Made by a program: the position numbers and the translations under genes | Shown here: piece after piece, positions 43,525 through 54,797 of the stretch | How the letters are laid out: the number at the start of each line of letters is the position of its first letter | How positions within the stretch are numbered: the first letter of the stretch is position 1 | From: Cepaea nemoralis | Lineage: Eukaryota > Mollusca > Gastropoda > Stylommatophora > Helicidae | Length of the DNA: 64,000 nt | Direction: 5' to 3' | Assembly (NCBI GenBank): GCA_014155875.1 | Contig: JACEFZ010012588.1 | Location: 354,001 to 418,000, forward strand | Notes under the pieces: model-generated | What the model saw: only the letters and a program-made list of their open reading frames with translations | Told to the model about the DNA's origin: nothing | Database searches by the model: none

Positions 43525-44930
43525 AAGAATGATGATGACCATTCATTTCATCTAGTGGGGTTGAAAGTATGGAGCCGTGAGTTCTAAGATGGCTGATAAG
43601 GCCTATTTTGGCTCAAAATGTTCTTTGACAATGTGGACAAAGAATGCTTGATGTTTCTAGAGAAGGATTTCCTGCAGTGGTTTTTCTGTCCTGCCTTTTC
43701 TTCACAGCTCTTGCAGTCCTGGTTGCCTCACACGTGACTGCACCCTTGCGTAATGATGCACGCCATGAATTTCGGCCTCTGGCTGCAGTCTCCCAGGTGT
43801 CATGATGAATTCCAAAAGCATTCAGTGAGATTTTCAGAGTGTCTTTAAAGCGTTTCCTCTGGCTGCATTGGGAGCGTTTACCACAACGCAACTCACCGTA
43901 AAAAAATTCGTTTAGGGAGCCTGTGATTTGGCATGCGAGTTAAGTGACCAGCCAAGCGAATCTGATTCTTCATTAGTAGAGTATGGATACTGGGTATGGA
44001 CACTCTTTCTAGGACTTCAGTGTCTGGTATCTTGTCTTGCCATTTAATCTTCAGTAGCTTCCTAAGGCAGACTGTGTGGAAGTGGTTTAATTTCTTAGCG
44101 TGTCGCTGATAATCAGTCCAGGTTTCACAAGTATATTGCAGTGTGGATAATACAACTGCTTTGTAAACTTTCAGTTTTGTTTGCAGGCCTATTCCATTTC
44201 TGTCCATACATTCTTGTACAGTCTGCCAAAGGCCGCGCTGGCCTTGGAGATTCTTGCATTAACTTCATCATCAATTGTGGCAGCTTGTGACACAGTGCTG
44301 CCAAGATAGACGAATTTGTCCATAACACTTAGTCTATGACCATTCACTTTGATACTCGGCACAGTGTGATTATTCCCTGGAGCTGGCTGGTACAATACTA
44401 CTCCAAGTTGATAGTGAGCCCAAAGTTGGCACAGGCATATGAGAAAGCTGAAACATTGTGTTGCATGTTTGGCATATAGAGCGCAATCATCAGCAAACAG
44501 GAACTGTGACGGTGTCGCTGCTAATTTTGGTTTTAGCTTTCAGCCTTCTGAGATTGAATACTTTCCATTCATGTGGTAGTTGATGTCTATTCCAATGTCA
44601 CTGTTCTTGAAGGCATTCATCAACATAGCTGAAAACATGAGGCTGAACAGTGTTGGTGCCAGGACACATCCTTGCTTCACTCTATTGGTGACAGGAAAGG
44701 GTTCAGACAGTTCACCATTTTCCTGTACTCTTGCCTGCATGCCATCATGAAATAGCCGCACTATTTGGAGAAACTTTCGTGGACAGCCATATTTCGCCAT
44801 AATCTTCCACAGTCCTTCTCTGCTGACTGTATCAAAAGCCTTGGTAAGGTCAATGAAAGTGGAAAACATTTCGCAGTTCTGATCCTGACATTTCTTCTTT
44901 GTTTATTTCACCTGTCTAATTCTAGTCATT
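43525..44930 (-). pseudogene. LINE reverse transcriptase pseudogene
   Basis: Minus strand, N to C: 44540-44869 FIDLTKAFDTVSREGLWKIM (first catalytic Asp), FHDGMQARVQENGE, VKQGCVLAPTLFSLMFSAML; FADDCALYA at 44497-44471 (catalytic Asp pair at 44486-44491); 44189-44395 VNGHRLSVMDKFVYLGSTVS, ISKASAAFGRLYKNVW; 43893-44207 KVYKAVVLSTLQYTCETWTD, HTVCLRKLLKIKWQDKIPDT, IRLAGHLTRMPNHRLPKRI; 43613-43891 RKRFKDTLKISLNAFGIHHD and a CPHCQRTF knuckle. The pieces are in different frames with frameshifts near 44200, 43892 and around 44400-44540. Its N-terminus is cut at about 44930 by SINE A. Endonuclease domain absent. A poorer copy is at 10816-11690. Confidence 0.85.
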
Positions 44931-45115
44931 CGGGAGATCCGGGTTCGATCCCTCAGTAAGGTGTGGGATTTTTTTCTGTCGGGGGCAAAAAGAAAATCCT
45001 AACCTGCACAGTTCGCGGCGACTGCACTAGCCAGGCGGCCTTAATTCCTCAGGCTCAAAGACCCCTCTGCCATACACCGAAAGGTACTATATTGGCAGTA
45101 AATGACAGTTTTTTT
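44925..45115 (+). repeat. SINE family A, copy 4
   Basis: Box B CCGGGTTCGATCCCTCAG, then TTTTTTCTGTCGGGGGC, CAGTTCGCGGCGACTGCACT, AGCCAGGCGGCC. Head truncated before box A. Confidence 0.78.
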
Positions 45116-45179
45116 AGTCATATTCTACACTACTTCTTCCAATCTTCCTTGGTGAAACCTCACTCCTTAAGGTAGAATT

Positions 45180-45255
45180 GAAAAACATAGCCTGGAATTG
45201 AACCCACAACCTTCAGAGCACGAGGCAAATGGCTTGACCACTCCACCACAGAGAC
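45180..45255 (-). repeat. tRNA-like SINE head, minus strand
   Basis: Reversed: GTGGTGGAGTGGTCAAGCC (box A) and GTGGGTTCAATTCC (box B). Fragment of a tRNA-derived SINE. Confidence 0.6.
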
Positions 45256-45600
45256 TCCCAGAGATAGAACAAGAATACAACAGGCAAGAAACGGTTTTGT
45301 AGCACTGGGCAATTTACGAAGGCCAAGAACTAAACAATTGCCATTGGTTCGAGTGGTGAGGAAAAGCCACTTGCACTGGACAGGACATACATCGAGAAAA
45401 CCTGAAAATTGTGTAACTATAAAGTCCTCTGTCTGGAACTCACAGAGCTAATGAAAGAGAGGAAGATGAAAAAACAGAAGATACAGACAGAAAATAATAA
45501 TAGCATGAGATGGACAGAACTGAATGAGATGATAAAATATAGGATGCCTTGGTGTGAGTGGGTTTTGGGTATGTGTCTCAATGGTGGTTAGTTACAGGAC
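45256..45600 (+). pseudogene. LINE post-RT remnant (RTE-like type)
   Basis: Reads RTKQLPLVRVVRKSHLHW followed by TGHTSRKPENC, then ELTELMKERKMKK in the next frame; equivalent to 43085-43246 and 61680-61850. Confidence 0.5.
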
Positions 45601-45865
45601 AAAACATAGGACACCTGGTATTAAGTGGGTTGTGGGTATGTGTCCCAATGATAGTTAGTTACAGAGCAAAGCATAAGACGCCTTAGTGTGAGTGGGTTAT
45701 GGGTTATGTCCCAATGGTGGTTAGTTACAGGGCAAAACATAGGATGACTTGGAATGAGTGGGTTATGGGTATGTGTCCCAATGGTGGTTAGTTACAGGAC
45801 AAAACCTTAGAGTGAGTGGGTTGTGGGTGTGTGTCTAAGTGGCGGTTAGTTGCAGGACAAAAGAA
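45540..45865 (+). repeat. ~67-bp tandem repeat, about 4-5 units
   Basis: Units share GTGAGTGGGTTRTGGGTATG, TGTCCCAATGGTGGTTAGTT, ACAGGACAAAACATAGGA. Confidence 0.8.
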
Positions 45866-45879
45866 GAGAGAAGACATTG

Positions 45880-46765
45880 CTGCTTACTTTCCATCAGTCT
45901 ATTAAGCTAACAACTATAAATGGCAGAAAGGGCGATACTAAATGCACAATATAAAAAAAAAAAGAGATTAATTCTGTCTTTTAAAACTTAAGGCAGGAGA
46001 ACCAGTAATTGTGGCCGATATCTCCAAGGCTTCATGATGAGCTGCCATTATTTGTTTTGGGTGAGTTTTTGTCATAATTTTTGTTTCATTGGGCCCAGGT
46101 TATAATTTGTAAGAAATCAATCTATTCACACATAAATATAAATTTGGGAACCTTTTGAGGCCACGAAGACAGTTCTTAAATAAATTCAAAATTATTGTTT
46201 GGTGCTACTAGAGGTAGAAGAAGGAAGTAGAGATAGAGGAAACACTAGACAACATCAACATTTAAAGCTAAAGTAGCCACACCAGGATTCAAACCTGTCA
46301 CCTCCAAATGACAGCTTGCCGCAGAGACAAGTGTACTTCGACATATGACCAACTAGACACCCACATGATAAAGTGTGTTCATTAGTCAGGTCTATCTACC
46401 TGAACCCACAACTATGGGATGCGGACGTGAATTTGTATCTAACCATTGAAATATCATTATAGATCTCAGATATTTATATTAAACCAGCATAGGTCAAATA
46501 AACACAAACACATAAGACTGTAACAGTGTCCACTATATTAGTGAATCTTAAAAAAAAAAAAAGAAGACATTATTGGTCAGTTCCAGTGTGGTCAGCGTAA
46601 TACACCTCAAAGACAGTTCATAAATAACACTGTATGACATTAATGTAGTCCATGAATAAACACAATGTGGAAATAACACTCTTAAACTTCGAAAGCAAAG
46701 TATATAAAACGTTTAATAGAGAAAAACACACAACACTAAATATGGGAAAAATTATTACACAAAAA
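45880..46765 (+). repeat. 0.9-kb direct duplication, copy 1
   Basis: Matches 47285-48165 block by block: CATTGCTGCTTACTTTCCAT, GGCAGGAGAACCAGTAATTG, TTGGGAACCTTTTGAGGCC, and TAATAGAGAAAAACACACA. It includes a tRNA-type SINE on the minus strand (46150-46440; CAGGATTCAAACCTGTCACC is the reversed box B). A ~96-bp array follows each copy. Confidence 0.85.
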
Positions 46766-46766
46766 G

Positions 46767-47015
46767 TACCGGTGTCATGTGACACTCATGTGTCGTGTCT
46801 GCACCTTACAGTGGTGGAAAGGTTTGCTTGTTCCAACAACCCTATTTTTCACAGAAAAGTACCATTGTCATGTCAGTGGCACTCATCTGTCATGTCTGCA
46901 CCTTACAGTGGTGGAAGGGTTTGCTTGTTCCACTAGCCCCATTTTTCACAGAAAAGTACCGTTGTCATGTGACACTCGTCAGTCATGTCTGCATCTTACA
47001 GTAGTGAAAGCAACA
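46767..47015 (+). repeat. ~96-bp minisatellite, short array (about 3 units)
   Basis: Unit contains TCATGTCTGCACCTTACAGT, GGTGGAAGGGTTTGCTTGTT, CCATTTTTCACAGAAAAGTA. The same array with about 6-7 units lies at 48165-48725. Confidence 0.85.
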
Positions 47016-47097
47016 ACTAGGTAATGTGGATGGAATTTTTATCTAACCATTGAAATAGCATTATAAGCATAGGACACCTTGGAGTAAGTATATGTAA

Positions 47098-47250
47098 CGA
47101 ACGAACGAACGAACAAACTGTATTTTAAAAGGGTAACAAATTGGGCACGCAGGCCCGTCTTACATTCAGCCCTTTCAATCACTCATCTTTCATTCATCAA
47201 ATGTGCATGTTACATTTACATAGGGGGAAAAAAACATTGTCAAATGGATT
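47098..47250. repeat. Dispersed repeat E, copy 2
   Basis: Begins (GAAC)n: CGAACGAACGAACGAACAAA, then AAATTGGGCACGCAGGCCC and TCATCAAATGTGCATG. Partner of 16455-16610. The simple repeat at one end suggests a retroposon tail. Confidence 0.6.
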
Positions 47251-47284
47251 TTGTCCCAATGGTAGCTAGTTATAAACATTGCTG

Positions 47285-48165
47285 CTTACTTTCCATCAGT
47301 CTATTAAACTAACAACTGTAAATGGCAGAAAGGGTGATACTAAATTAACAATATAAAAAAAAAGAGAGAATAATTCTGTAATTTTTTAAAACTTAAGGCA
47401 GGAGAACCAGTAATTGTGGCTAATATCCCCAAGGCTTCATGGCGAGCAACCATTATTTGCTTTGGATGAGTTTTTGTCATAAGTTTTGCTTCATTGGGCC
47501 CAGGTTATAATTTGTAAGAAATCAATCTATTCACACATAAATATAAATTTGGGAACCTTTTGAGGCCACTAAGACAGTTCTTAAATAAATTCAAAATTAT
47601 TGTTTGGTGCTACTAGAGGTAGAAGAAAGAAGTAGAGATAGAGGAAACACTAGACAACATCAACATTTAAAGCTAAAGTAGCCACACCAGGATTCAAACC
47701 TGTCACCTCCAAATGACAGCTTGCCGCAGAGACAAGTGTACTTCGACATATGACCAACTAGACACCCACATGATAAAGTGTGTTCATTAGTCAGGTCTAT
47801 CTACCTGAACCCACAACTATGGGATGCGGACGTGAATTTGTATCTAACCATTGAAATAGCATTATAGGTCTCAGATATTTATATTAAACCAGCATAGGTC
47901 AAATAACAAACAACCAAACACATAAGACTGTAACAGTGTCCACTACATTAGTGAATCTTTAAAAAAAAAATATAGACATTATTGGTTAGTTCTAGTGTGG
48001 TCAGCGTAATACCTCAAAGACAGCTCATCAATAACAATGTATGACATTAATGTAGTCCATGAATAAGCACAGTGTGGAAATAACACTCTTAAGCTTCAAA
48101 AGAAAAGTATATAAAACATTTAATAGAGAAAAACACACAGCACTAAATATGAAAAACATTATTAC
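47285..48165 (+). repeat. 0.9-kb direct duplication, copy 2
   Basis: Second copy of 45880-46765, with few substitutions and small indels (A-run lengths, an extra CAAACAAC at about 47905). Confidence 0.85.
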
Positions 48166-48725
48166 ACAGAAAAGTACCATTGTCATGTGACACACATGTG
48201 TTGTGTCTTTACCCTACAGTAGTGGAAGGATTTGCTTGTTCCAATAACCCCATTTTTCACAGAAAAGTACCATGTCAGTGGCACTCATCTGTCATGTCTG
48301 CGCCTTACAGTGGTGTAAGGGTTTGCTTGTTCCAATAACCCCATTTTTCACAGAAAAGTACCATTGTCATGTCAGTGGCACTTTGTCATGTCTGCCTGCA
48401 CCTTACAGTGGTGGAAGGGTTTGCTTGTTCCAATAACCCCATTTTTCACAGAAAAGTACCTTTGTCATTTCAGTGGCACTTGTCTGTCATGTCTGCACCG
48501 TACAGTGGTGGAAGGGTTTGCTTGTCCCAATAACCCCATTTTTCACAAAAAAGTACCTTTGTCATTTCAGTGGCACTTGTCAGTCATGTCTGCACCTTAC
48601 AGTGGAAGGCTTTGCTTATTCCACTAACCCCATTGTTCACAGAAAAGTACCCTTGTCATGTGAAACTCCTCTGTCATGTCTGCACCTTACAGTGGTGGAA
48701 GGGTTTGCTTGTTCCAAGAACCCCA
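48165..48725 (+). repeat. ~96-bp minisatellite, long array (about 6-7 units)
   Basis: As 46767-47015, with units shortened by 3-12 bp in places. 48726-49015 is unassigned. Confidence 0.85.
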
Positions 48726-49019
48726 AAAGCTAGGCCTGCTGTATCATAGCTATTGGTAGGGTCTCTCATGTCAGACATGAAAGTATAGGAACCAGACAAA
48801 ATAAACACAAACCTGCTGCCTTGTAGTTAGACTGGGGACAGTCAAAGGCTAGGGAAAGCAAACGTGACAAAGAGTACTTCTTGAATGTAGATGTAGTGGG
48901 CCACAGACTTTATGAAACAGTACAACACACTTCACTTTATAAAATCACTTTCAGTCATTAATAAACACAAAAACACTTTTGGAAATTAATCATTTTACAT
49001 GGGTAAACTAATCTTAGAC

Positions 49020-49335
49020 TGCCAGAGTAACTAACAGCCACTGCCTGATACAGGCTAATGAAACTAGAACATTATATACAACAATAAGGAAGAGACAAAC
49101 ATCTTTCTTCGGCCATGTGATGAAAGAGAGGCATTGGAGAACATCGTGACAACTGGAAAGATCGAGGGTTAGAGAGGCAGAGGCAGACCAAGAGAAATGA
49201 TGCTGGATGGATTGAGACGGTGGCATGGAGAAATACCATCAGCAGAGTTGATCCAGAACACCAAAGACCGAGATCTGTGGAGAGCCATGAACGCCTACGG
49301 CAGCTGGCAGGGCACTTGATGATGATGAAACTACT
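49020..49335 (+). pseudogene. LINE 3' end remnant with (ATG)n tail
   Basis: Frames give ETSFFGHVMKERHWRTS-type sequence, RGRGRPREMMLDGLRRWHG, AELIQNTKDRDLWRAMNAYG, then GCACTTGATGATGATGA. Very close to 30114-30474. Confidence 0.65.
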
Positions 49336-49403
49336 CTTGTCATTTTAGGCATACATTATTTACAGATGAAACACCTACTAAATATTTTATTTCGTGTATA
49401 CTA

Positions 49404-49548
49404 CAGGGGGTTTGTAAAGTCTCACTACACTTTGCATGTAGAACAGCTATTGATGGAGAGTATGTTTTCCATCTTGCAAATGAAAAAATACTCTCCAAAA
49501 ATAAGCTGTTCTACATACAAAGTATAGTGAGACTTTACAAAAACCCTG
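49404..49548. mobile_element. Mariner-type MITE, copy 2 (145 bp)
   Basis: TA flanks (49402-49403, 49549-49550). Ends CAGGGGGTTTGTAAAGTCTC and, reversed, CAGGGTTTTTGTAAAGTCTC; inverted repeats of about 45 bp reach AGAACAGCT. A second internal inversion (GGAGAGTATGTTTTCCATC / ATACTCTCC) makes almost the whole unit foldable. Confidence 0.8.
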
Positions 49549-49624
49549 TACAATATAACACTAACAGTTAAGGACCACAAGTACAAGCACCTCAAAACAC
49601 TCTTCTGAAACAATTAAGCTTCAT

Positions 49625-49886
49625 CTTCGTGCACTCTTGTATAATTCCTCTCCGCCTAAGTTCATGGATCTCTGAGGCATGCATTATTACCCCGGGATTA
49701 TCACAAGGATCTGTAATATCACCTGTGCTATTCAATGTGTACACTAGCAAGATTGAAAACATTGAAGCACCAGGTATTGGAAGGACACTGACATTTGCAG
49801 ATGATGACCTTTTATATAGGCAGGGAGAGACAGGATGCAAATTGATGCTGATTGAATTCCATAAAAATTTTGAAATAAAATTATAA
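49625..49886 (+). pseudogene. LINE reverse transcriptase core fragment (Jockey-like type)
   Basis: HSCIIPLRLSSWISEACIIT, GLSQGSVISPVLFNVYTSKI and LTFADDDLLYRQGE: RT motifs B and C with the FADD catalytic pair. About 85 codons open, nothing of the element on either side. A different RT family from 43525-44930 by its GLSQGSVISP block. Confidence 0.72.
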
Positions 49887-50034
49887 CAGCCAGCAGAATA
49901 GTAATGGCCACAAAAGTCAATAACTAAACAAAAAGAAACTTAAATGGCACTAAAGAGAGCTAACTATTAGACTACACTAAAAATTATAATCAGTACACAC
50001 CATAAGTTCCCCATTGCATGTTTGCAGTTATTAC

Positions 50035-50225
50035 AAGTGTAGTGCCGCGAATGGTTTCCTTGTACACATACATTCACTATTTTATGTTTGCTGTAAGGAA
50101 ATGTGTAGTACCTCAATTATGGTTTCTTTGTACACATACATTCACTATTTTATGTTTGCTGTAAGGAAATGTGTAGTACCTCAAACGAAAATGTGTCGCA
50201 CCTCAAACGAAAATGTGTCGCACGA
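50035..50225 (+). repeat. 71-bp duplication plus short CTCAAACGAAAATGTG repeats
   Basis: TTTCYTTGTACACATACATTC through GTGTAGTACCTCAA is present twice, followed by three CCTCAAACGAAAATGTGTCG-like units. 49890-50034 and 50226-50395 have no recognised content. Confidence 0.8.
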
Positions 50226-51181
50226 CAAGTTTTCTCTGGGACTCCTGGGGGATCTAGCTAGAGTTCATGTTTTGTGCAACACTTTTGGCAGGCCACTTTG
50301 TGGAAAGAGACTTGGGCCATGTGGGATGAAAGCCGGTGCATAGAAGTCAATTCTCTTCTTAAAACGCTCTTATTAAATTTAAGGAAAGTAATTTCCAGAC
50401 TTCACTTCATTACTAGAATAGATAAGCCTGTACAAATTCTACTCTTTTGCGCACACTTCATTACTAGAATAGATAAGCCTGTACAAATTCTACTCTTTTG
50501 TGCACACTTCATTACTAGAATAGATAAGCTTGTACAAATTCTACTCTTCTGTGCATACTTCATCACTATATTACACAAGCTTGTACAAATTCTACTGTTC
50601 TGTGCACATTTCATTACTAGAATAGATAAGCTTGTACAAATTCTACTCTTCTGTTAACACTTCATCACTATATTACATAAACCTGTACTAATTCTGCTCT
50701 TCTGTGCACATTTCATTACTAGAATAGATAAGCCTGTACAAATTCTACTCTTCTGTGCATACTTCATCACTATATTACATAAACTTGTACAAATTCTACT
50801 CTTCTGTGCACACTTCATCACTATATTACATAAACTTGTACTAATTCTGCTCTTCTGTGCACATTTCATTACTAGAATAGATAAGCTTGTACAAATTCTA
50901 CTCTTCTGTTAACACTTCATCACTATATTACATAAACTTGTACAAATTCTGCTTTTCTGTGCAGACTTCATTACTAGAATAGATAAGCTTGTGCAAATTC
51001 TACTCTCCTGTGCACTTCGTCACTATATTACATAAACTTGTACAAATTCCACTGTTCTGTGCACACTTCATCACTAAAATAGATAAGCTGGTATAAATTA
51101 TATGGTTCTGTGCACACTTCATCGCTAGAATAGACAAACGTGTATAAATTCTACTGTTCTGTACACACTTGCACACTACAC

Positions 51182-51394
51182 TCATTCATTAGCATATCCT
51201 TTGCAGAACTTTGCTCCCATAACAACCTTCCTGAAAACTTCTTGGTCACAAGCAAGATGTCCTGCGTCTGATACATCCATTTGGAGATCATCTGCCACAT
51301 CCTGCACCCATCTGCTCTTTGGCCTTCCTCTTCCTCTCTTCCCAGGCATATACCCCTCCATTATTGTTCTCTCCAAACTTTCATGACGTTTCAA
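51182..51394 (-). pseudogene. LINE C-terminal remnant
   Basis: Minus strand, open for 70 codons: TIMEGYMPGKRGRGRPKSRW, VQDVADDLQM, DQEVFRKVVMGAKFCKGYAN and stop. A typical post-RT tail of invertebrate LINE proteins, 5'-truncated. Confidence 0.68.
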
Positions 51395-51399
51395 GTGGA

Positions 51400-51725
51400 A
51401 ATGGTTAGCGGGTTAGGGGTATGACCTATTAAAGGAGATGTAAGATGCCCCCTTTCCTCCTTTAGTCTATTGGACACCCTTGGGCAAGGCGGAATACCCG
51501 TTTAGCCCACCCATCAGGGTTACATGAAGCCATGGAAGCAGGTGGTGGATGGAGTGTGAGAGCAGCTAACAGATTGTTGTTGGTTATGGTCAGCACTCTG
51601 CGGTGATAGGCAAATTATCTCATCAGTACAGACTATGGCTATGGCCCCTGACTAGGACAGTCACTGCCCAGAAGGAAAGCAATAGCAAACTACCTTCTGC
51701 AAAACTTGCCAAGAAACGCTAGCAA
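51400..51725 (+). repeat. SINE family B-like element, long variant
   Basis: Head TGGTTAGCGGGTTAGGGG; middle GGCAAGGCGGAATACCCG; 3' domain CAGAAGGAAAGCAATAGCAA, ACTACC, CTTGCCAAGAAACGC, which corresponds to the family B centre (AAAGCAATGGCAAACTAC, CTTGCCAAGAAATC). The terminal CCTGTAAAGG block is lost. Confidence 0.5.
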
Positions 51726-51883
51726 CTTCATCACTAGAAAAGATAAACATGTACAAATTCTACTGTTCTGTGCTTTATTTGTGTGTGGTGCCTCAAATAT
51801 TGTGTTACGTGACTTCTGTTAAAAGTCATGCAATTCTACAGCCCACATATACATACATATGACATATTTGATGTCACATCCAA

Positions 51884-52090
51884 CCAGCCAGCCTGTCAAC
51901 CACAGGACTAAGCGATCAACCAGCTAGCCAACCATCAAATCAATCAGCCAGTCAGCCAGGCAACCAACCAGCCAGCCAACAAATAAACCAATCAACCAAC
52001 TAGCCAGCTAAGCCTCCATCAAGCCAACAAACCAACCAGCCAGACAATCACCCAATCAACCAACTAGCCAATCAGTCAACCAACCAACCC
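51884..52090 (+). repeat. CAACCAACCAGC-type low-complexity repeat
   Basis: Irregular CAAC/CAGC/AATC tetramers, as at 32085-32225. 52091-52415 is AT-rich and unassigned. Confidence 0.85.
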
Positions 52091-52419
52091 TAAAAATCAT
52101 TTCGAAATATAAAGTACTACATAGGCTGTTATCTTTACATTTACTAAGTAAGTCTATGCAACCACTAGTACAGACTTGTGTCTCTTGTCAGAGAAAGTCA
52201 AAAGAATTAAACTTATCAAAGTTAGAATATAATTTTATTCTAACATAAAAATTGGCACTACTGTATGGATTACAAATATGAACAATTACTAATAAACTTT
52301 AAACATTCATTAATTAATTGGTGCCTGGGAATGATAGGACCCAAATCTGATGTTTGCTTTCTATATCCCAGGAAACTGTACCTCAAATAGTAAAGAAATG
52401 TGCCAGTCTAGCACATTGC

Positions 52420-52560
52420 TGTCTTGACAGGTGATAGTTAGCTACAGAGTACTTTTAACAAGGCACAACAATTACAACCCATGGAGGCAGCAAATGTTAT
52501 ACCTCTCCATAGCACAATGCCTGGGCTGAAATGTAGCGACCAAGACACTGCACAAAAAAT
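52420..52560 (-). repeat. Dispersed repeat D, copy 4
   Basis: Reversed blocks: TTGACAGGTGATAGTT, ACAATTACAACCCATGGAGG, CAGCAAATGTTATACCTCTC, ATAGCACAATGCCTGGGCTG. Only the right half of the family is present. Confidence 0.6.
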
Positions 52561-52659
52561 GTTATTGGTGTGATTATGTCAGACTGGGGTTGAGCCTAGA
52601 ACCATGCAGCCATCTAATAATCCAGTCTTCAGAGGATCACACATCCAGAACCATGTAGC

Positions 52660-53060
52660 CATGAATTTATGTAGTCTTCAGAAGATCATACACCCAGAAG
52701 TATGTGGCCATCTATTGATGTAGTCTTCAGAAGATCTTACACCCAGAAGTATGTGGCCATCTATTGATGTAGTTTCAGAAGATCTTACACCCAGAAGTAT
52801 GTGGCCATCTATTGATGTAGTTTCAGAAGATCTTACACCCAGAAGTATGTGGCCATCTATTGATGTAGTCTTCAGAAGATCATACACCCAGAAGTATGTG
52901 GCCATCTATTGATGTAGTCTTCAGAAGATCATACACCCAGAAGTATGTGGCCATCTATTGATGTAGTCTTCAGAAGGTCTTACACCCAGAAGTATGTGGC
53001 CATCTATTGATGTAGTCTTCAGAAGATCTTACACCCAGAAGTATGTGGCCATCTATTGAT
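52660..53060 (+). repeat. 49-bp minisatellite, about 8 units
   Basis: Unit CTTCAGAAGATCTTACACCC plus AGAAGTATGTGGCCATCTAT and TGATGTAGT; two units lack the CT of CTTCAG. A diverged relative, with GAAGCCTGTGATCATGAAAT and TGTGTAGTCTTGATGG, continues at 53165-53450 (about 5 units). Confidence 0.92.
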
Positions 53061-53744
53061 GTAGTTTCAGAGTATCATACACCCATAACAATATAGCCGT
53101 ATAATAATTGAGTCTTCAGAAGATCACGCACACGTACACAGGACTTTGTGGCCATGATTTGATGTAGGAATACAAACCCAGAAGTTTGTGATCACAAAAT
53201 TGCCTTGGTCGGAATGTCAACCCTGAAGCTTGTGATCATGAAATTGTGTAGTCTTGATGTGAATGTCAACCCTGAAGCCTGTGATCATGAAATTGTGTAG
53301 TCTTGTGTACTCTTGGTGGGAATGCCATCTCAGAAGTTGTCTTGAAATTGTGTAGTTTTGATGGGAATGCCATTCCAGAGCCTGTGATCATGAAATTGTG
53401 TAGTCTTGATGGGTATGTCAACCCAGAAGTTTGTGAATATGAAATGATCCAGTCTTGAGGTGAATTAGGGCCAGTAAAGTTGCTAGGAGAACATACTAAC
53501 CAATGTGGCGAGCAATATTTTTGTTCTTTGCTACTTAGCCCTTTCATTTGTTGCAAGGTGCTGAATCCAGCCTTTTATTGTGATCATGCATGATATTGTC
53601 TTAGTTTTCATGAGAAGAAATCTTATTTATTATCATTTTCTACCAATGGATGTGTTGGTGAAGATCTGATTGATAATGTACATACACTTACTTCTCTACC
53701 AACTGCGGCATTTGTTTGTATAGTATACTGTTCAAAACAAAAGA

Positions 53745-54193
53745 AATGCAACATTATTTCAGTTTCAAATGCAAACTTGTACCAACATTTTATTGATGAT
53801 GCTGATTCGCCCACAGCAGTCTGTTCTGGCGACGCTGGTCCATAGGAACAGGACCTCTGTAGGGTCTTCTAGCTCAAAGACCAGCATCATGCTGCCAGTT
53901 CCTGACCTGAAATTCGATGAGCTCCTGGCATTGACTGGGCTGTGGAGGATGCAGATGCAAATCGATTCCTTTGGTGACGCAGCCAGTATGAAGTGGTCTT
54001 CTGCAGCAGTTGTGATTCTGGGTCTTCCACTGCGCAGCCTGTCTGCCACTGAGCCAGTTTCTTGAAATTACCTCCCAAGGTGACTAATGGTGCTTCTAAC
54101 CACATTAAATTCTCTGGCTACTACACTTTGTGACTGTCCAGTCTGTAAATGCCCAATGATGTTGATTCGTTGTTCTGTAGTGAGATGAGTCAT
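53745..54193 (-). pseudogene. Tc1-type transposase, N-terminal remnant
   Basis: Minus strand from an ATG at 54193: MTHLTTEQRINIIGHLQTG, then QSQSVVARE and VVRSTISHLG form the first helix-turn-helix; after a frame break near 54060, VADRLRSGRPRITTAAEDHF carries the GRPR motif of Tc1 transposases. The DDE catalytic domain is missing except for scraps down to 53765. Left flank CTGTTCAAAACAAAAGAAAT at about 53731 looks like a terminal repeat end; no matching right end found. Confidence 0.72.
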
Positions 54194-54194
54194 A

Positions 54195-54795
54195 CTTGCG
54201 CATTGAATTTGCAACTGAATTTATTCGAGGAGCATTAATCTTTTATAGGCATTCAATAATATGGTCAGAGAGTTTTGTGTTCAGTAAGTTTCACCGGATT
54301 ACCATGAACCTGTCACAAGTTATTGTCAAAAAAGTTGTTTTGACCTTGACCTCTTTCATGACCTCACAAATCATGAGGTGAGTACAATTCAATTCAATTC
54401 AAAAAAAAAAAAAAATACTGTATATTTAATTATCAGTCTGTCTCTTCAGCCGGCATGCTACCTATCTAATGTAATTGAAACATCTGCCATTACGCGTTCT
54501 TCTTCATCAGAACAGCCATTACAATGACTCTTCAATCCTGTTATCTGATATTTTAATGAAGCCGATGTGGATCTGATATCATTATATACATTTTCCCTTG
54601 CTCCATTCATCTCTACCTGTCATCACCTATTGCTTTATCAGTTCTCCATCCTCCACATCTTCAACCATCTACCAACCCACTCAAGCATCCATCCTCCAGT
54701 CCATCCATCCAGGTATCGAGTGATGTATGGGCACTGTCCTTCCTTGAGAGGGTGTTAGTTAGACTGGTGTCTATTATGTAACCTGTACCACACAT
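54195..54795. other. Non-coding, unassigned
   Basis: Contains an A(13) run at 54402 and an ACCCACTCAAGCATCCATCC-type low-complexity stretch near 54680. No gene. Confidence 0.4.
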
Positions 54796-54797
54796 GG

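Larger units (their letters stand above)
50398..51775 (+). repeat. 51-bp minisatellite, about 16 units, interrupted once
   Basis: Unit ACTTCATTACTAGAATAGAT plus AAGCCTGTACAAATTCTACT and CTTCTGTGCAC; an alternative first half is ACTTCATCACTATATTACAT. Units fill 50398-51180; one more unit (51726-51775) lies after a LINE/SINE block (51182-51725), so that block interrupts the array. Confidence 0.9.
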
